This document shows, piece by piece, positions 35,673-45,500 of a DNA stretch of 64,000 nt; positions within the stretch are counted from its first letter, which is position 1; the number at the start of each line of letters is the position of its first letter. The notes below the pieces were generated by a model, which was not told the origin of the DNA, did no database searches, and was given only the letters and a program-made list of their open reading frames with translations. This DNA is from Aristolochia californica (Eukaryota; Streptophyta; Magnoliopsida; Piperales; Aristolochiaceae). Made by a program: the position numbers and the translations under genes. The DNA is taken from contig JARWKL010000013.1 of NCBI GenBank assembly GCA_029961685.1, forward strand, positions 26,318,922-26,382,921, given 5' to 3'.

Positions 35673-37053
35673 TCAGTTATCATTCCACATGCAAGTCGCT
35701 ATGTCATCTCGAAATTGTGCGGCTCTTGTGGATTCTAATGCACGCTGCCTCCGAAAGCTTGTTACTTGGGTATCCTCTTCCACAAGACCATCGCTATCAT
35801 CGCTGTCTGTATCGTCCGTTGCACGTAATTGAACCCCATCACCTCCTCCACCAAACTCATCATCCGAATCATCATCTTCCAAATTAAATATATCATTGTA
35901 ATCCTCTGTACGTATATAATTGTGCAATATGCAACAAGCAACGACAATTTTTGTCTGCACCTTAAAAGAAAATGGAGGAGCACCTTTCAATATTTGAAAT
36001 CGAGCTTTTAAAGCACCAAAAGTTCTCTCAATAGTATTCCGCAAAGACGAGTGTCTTCGATTGAATAATTCTTTTTCATTCTTAGGAATATTATCTCCAA
36101 ATTCTTGCAAATGATATCGAGTTCCTCGATATGGAGCCAAAAATCCTCGTACATTTGCATAACCAGCATCGACTAGATAATATTTACCTACAATACCAAA
36201 TATTTTCTACATTAAATGATTAAAGATAAAATAGATAAAATATTACTGCACAAAATATATTATTTACCTTTAGGTACAAATAGTCTATTTCGGCGAGTCA
36301 ATGCGTCCTTCAGTACACGAGAATCAGCTGCTGATCCCTCCCATCCAGCTAGTACATAAGTGAATTGCATGTCGAATGTACATGCTGCCATCACATTTTG
36401 TAAGAGATAACCCTTTCTGTTCCAGAACCTTGGTTGTTCTTCAAGCGGGATGTTTGCTTTGATATGTGTTCCATCAATAGCCCCAATACAATCCTAATTA
36501 TATAAGCGGGGCCATTAGTATTGACTAAATTTGTATAGTAATCTAAATAGAGGGCAAGTGATGTTACCTTGAAGTATGGATAAAACATTGAATTGTTTAA
36601 AATCCTCGAGTGTGTGCGTTCTGAAGGCTGTTTGATATAATCAGAGTGAAGTTTGAGGATAGCATCCAACACCTTGTTGAAATATTTACTTATGGACCAA
36701 TTCGATCTATCAAACATCTCTGCTGTGACACTATAGGCTTGTTGTTGACCAACAGTTAGGAGGAAATAGGCAAGTTGTTCTTCCACTGAGATGGTCTTTG
36801 TCGTTGATAAAAACCCTCTGGTATTAAGTATTGTTGCCAATTTGTGAAATACAGTTTGATTCATCCTGTAAACTTTTCGAAATTTAACAGGAGATTTATC
36901 TAAGGCCTTTTGCAAATACAACGGACCATTCATCCCATAAGAACGTGGTACACCTCTGTTACTAGGGCATAGATAGTATTTTACTATGATGACAATCATA
37001 CATGCCAATCCAATCATAATTACATCCATATCTTCTTCTGTCATAATATCCAT
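35673..37053 (-). CDS. PIF/Harbinger DDE transposase
   Basis: Cuts and joins the transposon ends; works in the nucleus with the Myb-like partner. Three exons join in phase: 37053-36568, 36493-36268 and 36187-35673, for 408 aa, a normal size for plant Harbinger transposases. The N terminus has YGMNGPLYLQKAL and FRMNQTVF-like text (here YRMNQTVFHKLA). The DDE triad is visible: D169 in GAIDGTH, D219 in AGWEGSAADSRV, and E291 in TIERTFGALKARF, plus VDAGY (D244) and the CCILHNYI motif. The C-terminal 70 residues are acidic (DDDSDDEFGGGGD) and end CMWNDN. I start at the ATG at 37053 because a TTTGCAG acceptor precedes it, implying a leader intron. No stop or frameshift was found. It reads toward the SR gene. 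Confidence 0.93.
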
Positions 37054-37317
37054 GAGAATCTGCAAATTTAAACTTCTAAATAGTCATAAACAAAAATAAT
37101 AGCTAATCTTTAATCATAACCTATTTATCCAAACTCAATAATCATATTCACATCAATACTCATCCACCATATTATCCACATAATATATTAAGACAACAAA
37201 CATATAAAATAGAAACTTTAACCGTACTGATAAGTCTAACAACGTTATAATTCAAACATCGTCTTTAATACATAACAATCTTCTCAAAAAAGATATTGTA
37301 CTTAAAACGCATTACAA

Positions 37318-38268
37318 TTACTTGTTTGCACAATAATTAAGCCACCTAACCCGCTCCGCCACTGTCATTTTTAAAAACAGGGTCCTCTTACCTGGCGTAT
37401 TTATCCATTCAGGAGCGCCATACTTCAGTGCCTCTGACAGGTCCGGAATTTCCATGAGGGCATTGACCCAAGGTTCTTCGACATCGCGTTCCTTATACTC
37501 CATAACAGATTTCATAGCATCAGCGATCTTGCCAACTACATCAATTAATTGTCTATTGTCTTCAATGGGCAATTCGCTTCTCTTTCTACGACGACGTGAA
37601 GATGGCCCTTTAGTTCCACAAGATTGATCCGCTGTCGAATCATTTCCACTATTGAATTGCGGTGGAGTTCCCATAACTATGTCAACATTGTCGAGCTCAT
37701 CCATCGAGATAGGAGCCGACTCATCATGGATAATTTCATCACATAGATCTATAGGAGTTGTACTACCATTCCCTACGGCTATTGTGTTTCCGACTACAAT
37801 AGCCAATTTGTCGTAAAGGGGGCAACCTTGTTGTCTATACTTCTCAGCCTCTTTATGCTCCTACAAGAATAAAACATCATTCTTAGTAATGCGAAACAAT
37901 ACAAACTGTTTTACAATATATCATGATTTACTGACCTTAATGTAGTCTTGCCATACAGAATGACATGCAGTAACTCGTTGTGTAGTTGCATCCCAACCGA
38001 ACCCACTAGTGTTGAGACAGCTCGTTACCGTTTGGTATGTTTTCTTCCATGATCTTGTTCGATTCTTAAGTTGCTCAATAGTTTTTTTATTGACAGCGTC
38101 TTCATTGAACTTACTGACACATTCTGTATATACCTCGTGCTTCCAAACACCATTGGGCAACTTGTTCCCCATATATACCTGCTCGACTAAAAGATCGAGC
38201 ATTTTGTTGTCTTCTTCAAAGCTCCAAAAGTCATATGGTCGACCACTTGGTTGTTTTCTTGCAGCCAT
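37318..38268 (-). CDS. Harbinger Myb/SANT-like DNA-binding protein
   Basis: Second ORF of the Harbinger element; in this superfamily such a protein brings the transposase to the transposon ends and the nucleus. Two exons, 38268-37936 and 37860-37318, join in phase (111 plus 180 codons, 291 aa). Residues about 12-108 form the Myb/SANT-like domain with spaced aromatic residues (DFWSFEEDNKMLDLL, WKHEVYTEC, RSWKKTY, FGWD, VWQDYIK). A basic cluster RRRRKRSE is a likely nuclear signal. The C-terminal part is helical and ends MTVAERVRWLNYCANK, a pattern common in these proteins. It is encoded upstream of the transposase on the same strand, 264 bp from the transposase ATG. No damage is seen. Confidence 0.88.
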
Positions 38269-38689
38269 TTTCAATCTAAATCCGAGATTGTCCTCATGGA
38301 AAAAACTTTATCAGACTACCATTACCCGTCACGAAACAAAAACCACAAATAAGAAAATACCATGTGGTGGATATTTATAACACCCGAATCTCCTCACCAC
38401 ATGGCAAAAACATTCCATAGCACTTCAAAATTTGTAAACAACATTCTAAAACATTCCAAAACTAATCAACTATTTCCACTTGAGATGCAAAACAATGCAA
38501 ACACACACACACACACATCAAGTCCAAATTCACCGAACACCCCTCGTAGAGCCCCATATGACTTCACAGTCACTACGAACTGTACCTCGTCAGTGATGGG
38601 GGTCGGGTTTCGTTGGCTAATGGACGCCCGTGTAGGCGACTCAACCTTGTTTGAATTGGACTAAACACCGTAAACCGTAATTGAGAACC

Positions 38690-39190
38690 TTAAAAACCCT
38701 AGACCCTAAACCCTAACCCTAGACCCCATAGCTCCAAAACCTCCTAAACCCTAACCCTAGACCCCATAGCTCCAAAACCTCCTAAACCCTAACCCTAGAC
38801 CCATAGCTCCAAAACCTCCTAAACCCTAACCCCATACCTCCAAAACCTCCTAAACCCTAACCCTAGACCCCATACCTCCCAAACCTACTAAAGCCTAACC
38901 CTAGACCCCATAACTCCAAAACCTCCTAAACCCTATACCCCAAACCCTAATTCCAGAAGTTAAACAAAAAACCCTAGATCTTAACAACCCTAAAAGCCCC
39001 AAACCCTAAACCCTAAACCCTATCACCCATTAAACCTTAGCTGAAAAAAATTGAAAAAAAAACCTAAACCCTAATTCCAGAACCTAAACCCTAACAATAC
39101 CATAAATCCTTAACCCTAAAAACTTAACCCCTAAATACAAAGCACCAAACCCTAAAAACACTAAACCCTAACCCTAATAAAAATTTTAGA
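38690..39190. repeat. Telomere-like CCCTAAA-rich repeat array inside element C
   Basis: The stretch is dense in CCCTAAA/CCCTAACCC words, the plant telomere repeat. From about 38697 to 38950 they are organised in a higher unit of about 38 bp (CTCCTAAACCCTAACC, then TAGACCCCATAGCTCC) repeated about six times. From 38950 to 39190 the words are looser. It lies between the Myb-like gene start and the GC-rich right arm. Confidence 0.88.
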
Positions 39191-39459
39191 CCCTAATCCG
39201 TAACACTAAATCCCACAATTATGTACAAATAACCCCAAATTAGACACTGGAACTAAAATTAAATCAAATACAACACTCATTTAATCAGAAAAAATAATTA
39301 GGGTTTAGTCATACCTTCTGAAATTTGGGGAAAATCGAAGCCGACGACTGAAATCAAAGCCGAACCGGGAAAATCGATGCTGAATCGAAGTGGAAATTTA
39401 GAAATCGAAGAAAACCAAAACTGAATTAGGGGAAATCGCAGGAAATCGGAGGGAATTTT

Positions 39460-39865
39460 GGGGGAAAAGATATGAGCGAGAGGGAGAAGGGCGTGAGATG
39501 CCGCAAGGGGGAAAAGAGGGAGAAGAGACAGAGCGGGAGGCCGAGAGGGATAAGAGAGAGGGAGAAACGAGCGAGAGGGAGAAACGAGCGAGAGGTTCAG
39601 AGGGAGAACGAGCGAGAGAGGGGGAAGGATGTCGGAAGGACGCTCGCAGCGAGAGACGGAGGTAGTAGAGAGGGAGACCGGAGAGAGGGAGACCGGAGAG
39701 AGACGGCGGAGACGAGAGAACGAGCAGAGAGCTCGGGCTTCACGGAGACGACAGAGGCTGCGGGAACGAGAGTCGCTGTGTGCGGGAATGAAACGATCGA
39801 AATGAAAAAAAAAACAGAGACGGTCGAGCCAGAGAGAGCCCGCGCGAGAGAATCAAGTGGATGAT
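39460..39865. repeat. Purine-rich GC arm (GAGAGGGAGAA words) of element C
   Basis: Simple-sequence-like strand asymmetry with GAGAGGGAGA and CGAGAGAG words, shared with the right arms of A, B and D. The long plus-strand open frame over it is very rich in Arg and Glu and is a composition effect, not a supported gene. Confidence 0.6.
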
Positions 39866-40037
39866 TCTCAAAATCGGGCGGAAAGCACTTTCCGCCCGTT
39901 ACTCTTTACACATGAACTCTTGGTTCATGTATATTCATGTACATGACATGAATTTTGGCGTCCACTAACGACATCAGGACATGAACTGCGTAATGCGCTT
40001 GAATATCATGTCCTGAGTCATGTGCACTAACCCCCCC

Positions 40038-41314
40038 TTAGTGTTAACAACTTCATGTGCACTGGAAAACAGTTTCCAGTGTTAGTGCCCCAACATGAGA
40101 AAAACATAAAAAACAAAAGAATTTCTAAACCTTTACAGTGCACTTAATTACAACATAATCCTTAAACCCCAAATTAGGTAAAACAACCATTATTACTACA
40201 CAAATAAATTATTTAATGTATAATTAAATATACTAATATATTTATTAATTGAATTAGATATTTTATTGTACATTAATATGGTAATTACATGAGCCAATGA
40301 AATAACTACATGATTAATTACAAATAATAAATAAATAACATTATAAATAACAAAAACGAAAGTAATACGTTGAGTTATTAATTTATTAATAACATATGAT
40401 ATACTTTAACCTAAAAATGAATAATTTAAGAGAAAAAAATGATCTAATCATAACTTTAACACACTATATATTTGTACATAACATATTTTATGTATTATTA
40501 ATTATTAATATATTATCACAAAATTTAAAACTATTGGTTTAATTAACTATAGCAATCGGATAATTATGCCAAAAATAATTTATCAAATATTTATTTTAAC
40601 AATATTTTAATTATGACTATTAAATCACTATTTTAATATAGTAACTGTAAAATAAATATATTAAATAAATAAAAATAATTAATTATAAATAAAAATAATT
40701 AATTATAAATAAAAATAATTAATTACAAATAAAAATAAATATTTATAAATAAAAATAAATATTTATAAATAAAAATAAATATTTATAAATAAAAATAATT
40801 ATTTATAAATAAAAATAATTAAACCATCGTCGTCTTCCTCAGCTGCGAGCCAAAGGGCAACGACGATGGCGACGGCCAGCGACGACGGCGGGCAACGACG
40901 ATGGCGACGGGGACGGGCTAGTAGGCAACGGCGACGGAACGAGAGAGGGCTGCGGCAACACCGAGAGAGGGCTGCGGGAACGAGAGACGGTTGCGGAACG
41001 AAAGAGGGTTGCGGCAACACCGAGAGAGGGTTGCGGCAACACCGAGAGAGGGTTGTGGAAATGAAACCGCAGAGAGGGTGTGCGGCAGAGAGCCCCCCGA
41101 GAGACAACCCCGCTCGCCGAGAGATAGCCCGCGCAAGAGTCATGTAGATGATTCTCAAAATCCGGCGGAAAGCACTTTCCGCCCGTTACTCTTGAGACTT
41201 GAACTCGTGATTCATGTACATGACATGAATTTTGGCGCCCCCTAATGACATCAGGACATGAACTGTGTAATGCGCATGAAATTCATGTCCTGAGTCATGT
41301 GCACTAACCCCCCC
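40038..41314. mobile_element. Harbinger-derived element D, left end missing
   Basis: Begins TTAGTGTTAACAACTTC, which aligns to element B from 18051, so about 100 bp of the left end is absent. It then follows B and C through the AT-rich arm, and ends GTGCACTAACCCCCCC at 41314 followed by TAA. The right end of C abuts it directly at 40037. Hairpins lie at 40060-40081 and about 41162-41183. The interior has expanded to a 20-bp repeat array (40681-40820). No gene is seen. Confidence 0.85.
40681..40820. repeat. 20-bp AT minisatellite, seven units, in element D
   Basis: Exact 20-bp steps. Three units of AATTATAAATAAAAATAATT type are followed by ATTTATAAATAAAAATAAAT-type units. A and B hold about one such unit at the same place, so this is an expansion specific to D. 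Confidence 0.93.
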
Positions 41315-41552
41315 TAATACTTCATTCAAACTTTTCCTTAAATAAAAACTGTTCAGGTGATTAGAGGTAATCTGATTATTTTCGTCTTGTTTTTATCACG
41401 GCGTGCTAGAGCTCTTATTTTATCTCCTTCCCTTAGATCTCTTGTGTTTATATGCTGGCCCTAGAAATCGACAAACCCGATAAGAGAAGGTGATTAGGTT
41501 TAAATGCCTTTGAATCATATACAATGTCTTAGTAAGAGAAAAATGATTTTGT

Positions 41553-42585
41553 TGTTGACCCAGGTAGTTTATCAAGAGGGGGGTGAATTGAGATTTTTAC
41601 AATTAAAGCTAAGTGTTTATATGTAGAATTTAAAATAATTAAAAAAATTAACAAGCGCACACTATAATAGAAGACGATGAATTTTTGTTACCGATGTTTC
41701 CCAATTGATAATCATTGTCAAAAAATCTTTACTTAGGAAAAATTCAAAAGATTATCTAGACTTCTTGGCTCTAGATCAACAATGTGAAGAAAAAATAAAA
41801 AATACAAAAATAAAAGAAAAAATTACACTATTGAAATTTGGAGAGACAACATTTTCCTTAAGATTTCTAAGTCTCCAACCTTTGATGCACAAGGGATAAA
41901 CATATGTAGCTTGAATTGCTAATATGCACAAAAAATTTGAGAGAGATAGGAAATTTGCAAGTTTGTAGCTCCTCTCCCAAAAATGGGTTTGTGAATAAAT
42001 TTTAAGTAAAACCATTAGTTGAATGTAGTAAATTGTCAATAAATGTTCTCATTACTTTTCATAGTGTATTTGGAAGGGTATTTATAAGTTTCTCCATCAA
42101 ACTAGTCATTTTTTACGCATTTTCAAATAACTACAAAAAAAGTTGATCCATCATTGGAAATTATGATCAATTAACCATGTATAATGGCTATATTTTTATG
42201 TTCCTTAGGCTTGTTGAACGATGAGTTCAACTTCTCATAAATGATTGGTTAATCTATCAATTCAGACAGGTTGATCGATCATGCTTGATGGGCTGGCTAT
42301 GCAGTGTTCTAGATGATTGATTGTAGAACAAGTATGATCGATAATTCTTTAAAACTCAATATGGTATGATCAATTAGTTAAATTAATCGATCATGCTTTA
42401 TGTGCTTCTATTGAACTGCATTCTATACGGTCGATCAAGCCCATATAGGTAGATTGATCATGCAAATCAATCAGTTAAATTAATCGATCATAACTTCTAT
42501 TAAACTGCTTTCTATACGGTCAATCAAGCCCATATAGGTTGAGATTGATCATGATTTATGCCAAATTTAGAAAATTAGTTTTAAG
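41553..42585 (-). mobile_element. Sirevirus-type 3' LTR, distal part
   Basis: Read on the minus strand it ends AATTCACCCCCCTCTTG, then ACCTGGGTCAACA, the classic Sirevirus-like LTR end. It is the continuation of the LTR starting at 48475 (TGTTGACCTAGG), so the LTR has 8-bp inverted ends TGTTGACC/GGTCAACA. The two parts (about 1,030 and 122 bp) are split by the Copia insertion at about 42586-48353. A TATA-like ACTTATAAATACCC lies on the minus strand near 42075. Confidence 0.75.
42366..42555. repeat. Tandem duplication of about 95 bp within the split LTR
   Basis: Two diverged copies, each with GTTAAATTAATCGATCAT, TTCTATACGGTC and ATCAAGCCCATATAGGT in the same order. It is rich in GATCGATCA-like words, as in the LTR at 26.6-26.9 kb. 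Confidence 0.75.
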
Positions 42586-45500
42586 CTTGATGATGGTCGG
42601 CGACGCAGAGAAGTTTTCCTGTTGCCGAAGACGAAGCCGTCGACATCGAGGTCTGTGTTTTCTGGTGACGACGTGGGAGAAATCGTCCAAGAAGGGTCTC
42701 TGCCGGTGACGCGCCGTCGAAGAGGACGCCGTGAGATTTCATCCGAGAAGGGAGAAAGTCGCGCGTGACGAACGAAAAAAAATAAAATTCGGAGAAGAGG
42801 AGAAGAAGTCGTCGCCGTTTCCGTGCCACCGCACGCCGCCCCGAGCTGCTGTCGCCGTAGCCACAGAAGGTTGACGACGACGACTCTGTTCTCTGACTCT
42901 ATTCCGTTGCCGTCGCCGGTTGAGAGCCACCGCGCGCCGCCTCCTTCTGCCCTTTCCGGCGCCGGTTCGCGCCGCCCCCAGCCGCCGTTGCCGTTGCCGT
43001 CGCCGCAGAAAGTTGGTTTCATCCCGCTCTGTTCAAAACAGGGACGCGGGGAAGAAGACGGGGGTTTTCACTTAACGCTGACCCGTTCAACCCGGCCCGG
43101 TTCGTTCAACCCAGTTTGGGTCGATAGGTCTGGTTTGTGGCCCGTGACAGCTTGTTTGACGTCCGATTAAAGTGATTTTGGAGGCGTTGGATTCGTATCA
43201 TCAATAACCTAAGTTAGGCGATGATGACTAGGGTTTTTTCTGCCAATTTTGATATGACAAAATTCGTTGGCATAGGGAATTTCAAATTATGGCAGAGGAG
43301 GGTGAAAGACCTATTAGTACAGCAGGGCATGTTGAAGGCATTGTACGGAAAACAACCAGCAGGAATGGATAACATGGATTAGAAAGAAATGGAGGTGAAG
43401 GCTGTGGCGACAATTAGGTTTTTTCTGGCTGATGACGTGATGTATCATGTCATGGATGAGGAATCACTGGCGGCAATTTGATTGAAACTGGAAAGTCGGT
43501 ATATGTCCAAGTCGTTAACGAACAAGCTCTATCTTAAGCAAAAATTGTATGGTCTTAAGATGACAGAGGGCTCGGATCTGAGCCAACATATCAACATTTT
43601 CCATCAGCTCATTAGAGATTTGAGGCGGGTTGATGTGAAGTTCGAAGACGAAGACAAGACGTTAATGTTGCTGAATTCCCTACCTAATTCTCCTATGCAT
43701 GAAAATTTGGTTACGACTTTGATGTGGGAAAAAGAAACTCTCGAGTTGGAGGAAATCACAAGTGCTCTATTAGGCTTTCATTAGAAGAAGAAAGCCAGTG
43801 ATGAGACTTCACAAGGTGAAGGACTTGTAGTGAAGAATCATCCCTGTCGCTCCAGTGGACGTAGGCTAGGCCGAACCACCGTAAATTTGTCGTGTTCGTT
43901 CCTATTTTTTGTTCTCATGTAGGTCAGGCACATTCCTGAGTTGAAGAATAACCTCATTTTTGTTGGGCAGCTTGATGATTGTGGCCATTCAGTAGTGTTT
44001 TCAGATATTACCTGGAAGGTCACCAAAGGGGCATTGGGACTGGCTCGAGGTAAGAAAATTGGTACACTCTATTTGAGTACTATTTTGACTAACACTATTG
44101 CTACTATCGTTGTAGAGAGCACAACAGATTTGTGGCATTGCAGGTTTGGCATATGAGTCAGAAGGGTATGAAAGAACTTCTGTCCAGAGGCAAACTACCA
44201 GAACCGAAATCAATTGATCTCAGTATGTGTGAGAGTTGCATTATGGGAAAAAAGAAGAAGGTCAGTTTCTTGAAAAGTGGCAGAACACTGAAGAAAGAAA
44301 AACTGGACCTTGTGCACACTGATGTGTGGGGACCTTCCCCAGTGGCATCCCTTGGAGGTTCTCATTACTATGTCACGTTCATTGATGATCACAGCAGGAA
44401 GGTATGGGTTTATTTTTTGAAGCATAAATCTGATGTATTTAATGTGCTCAAAATTTGGAAGGCCATGGTTGAGATAGAGACAGACTTGAAACTGAAATGT
44501 AAAAAATCTGAATAATGGTGGTGAGTATATTAATGGCGGGTTCAAGGAGTACTGTGCAGCTCGGGGTATCTGAATGGAGAAGACCATTCTTGGGACACCA
44601 CAACAAAATGGAGTTGTTGAATGTATGAACAGAACCATCAATGAGTGTGCTAGAAGCATGAAGCTGCACGCTGGATTACCACCTACTTTCTGGGCAGATG
44701 TGGTCAGTATTGTAGTATACTTGACAAACAGAGGGCCATCAGTTCCGTTGGATTGTGGATTGCCTGAGGAGGCATGGAGTGGGAAAGAGATCAAAATTTC
44801 TCACATTAAACTTTTTGGTTGTCTTTCTTATGTTCTTGTTGATTCTGATGCTCGTAGTAAGCTTGAGGCTAAGTCAAAGAAAGGCTATTTCAATGGCTAT
44901 GGAGACGAGGAATTTGGCTATCGTTTCTGGGATGATCAGGGTCGGAAGATTATAAGAAGCAGGAATGTGATTTTCATTGAGAAGATTGTGTACAAGGACA
45001 AGTCTGGTATAGTTGCTGAAGCAGCTCCTCAGGAGTCCGAGTACGTGAGATTGGATGACCTACCAGAGGCCACCGTGCAGTGCAAAGATGCGAGTGACGG
45101 GGAGAATGGGTCCAATGCACCCATTTCTATTATTCCACAGTCAGATCCAGAGTCGTCCACTCCTGCAACTGCAATTTGTAGGTTAGTTAGAACTATTCGG
45201 TCTCCACAACGTTTCACACCTACTTTGAATTATATTCTGTTGACAGATGGTGGAGAACCGTAGAGTTACAAAGAAACCTTGCAAAATAAAAATTCTAGTA
45301 AGTGGGAGCTGGCCATGAAGGATGAGATGGATTCCCAGTTAGGGAATCAGACATGGGAGTTGACAGAACTTCCATAAGGGAAGAAGGCATTGAACAACAA
45401 GGGGTGTATCGAGTGAAATTTAGCGTGATGGCAGTCAGAGGTACAAGGCTAGACTTGTTGTAAAGGGCTTTCAACAAAAGCAGGGTATTGATTACTCTGA

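Larger units (their letters stand above)
34869..40037. mobile_element. Complete PIF/Harbinger transposon (element C), candidate autonomous
   Basis: 5,169 bp from GGGGGGGTTAGTGCC (34869) to GTGCACTAACCCCCCC (ends 40037), so the terminal inverted repeat is GGGGGGGTTAGTGC. It carries both genes expected of an autonomous Harbinger: DDE transposase (35673-37053) and Myb/SANT-like protein (37318-38268), both minus strand with intact reconstructed frames. The AT-rich left arm (34.9-35.6 kb) and GC-rich right arm (39.46-40.04 kb) are shared with A, B and D. Flanks are TGA on the left and TTA on the right, not a clean 3-bp duplication; see the junction with D. The interior 38.69-39.19 kb is telomere-like repeat. 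Strand is left unassigned because the family ends, not the genes, define orientation. Confidence 0.9.

Noticed and set aside
38690..39190. True telomere or subtelomeric junction
   Set aside because: The CCCTAAA array is short, degenerate and enclosed between the gene and right end of a transposon, with ordinary sequence on both sides.
39472..39864. 130-codon Arg/Glu-rich ORF in element C
   Set aside because: Strand-asymmetric simple sequence, repeated in the non-coding arms of A, B and D; no domain.
40799..41245. Several ORFs on both strands in the right arm of element D
   Set aside because: The same low-complexity GC arm as in C; open frames on both strands reflect composition.
42567..43170. 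GC-rich ORFs (up to 151 codons) before the Copia gag
   Set aside because: Open frames occur on both strands with no domain; likely chance in GC-rich sequence, though the origin of this block is unclear.
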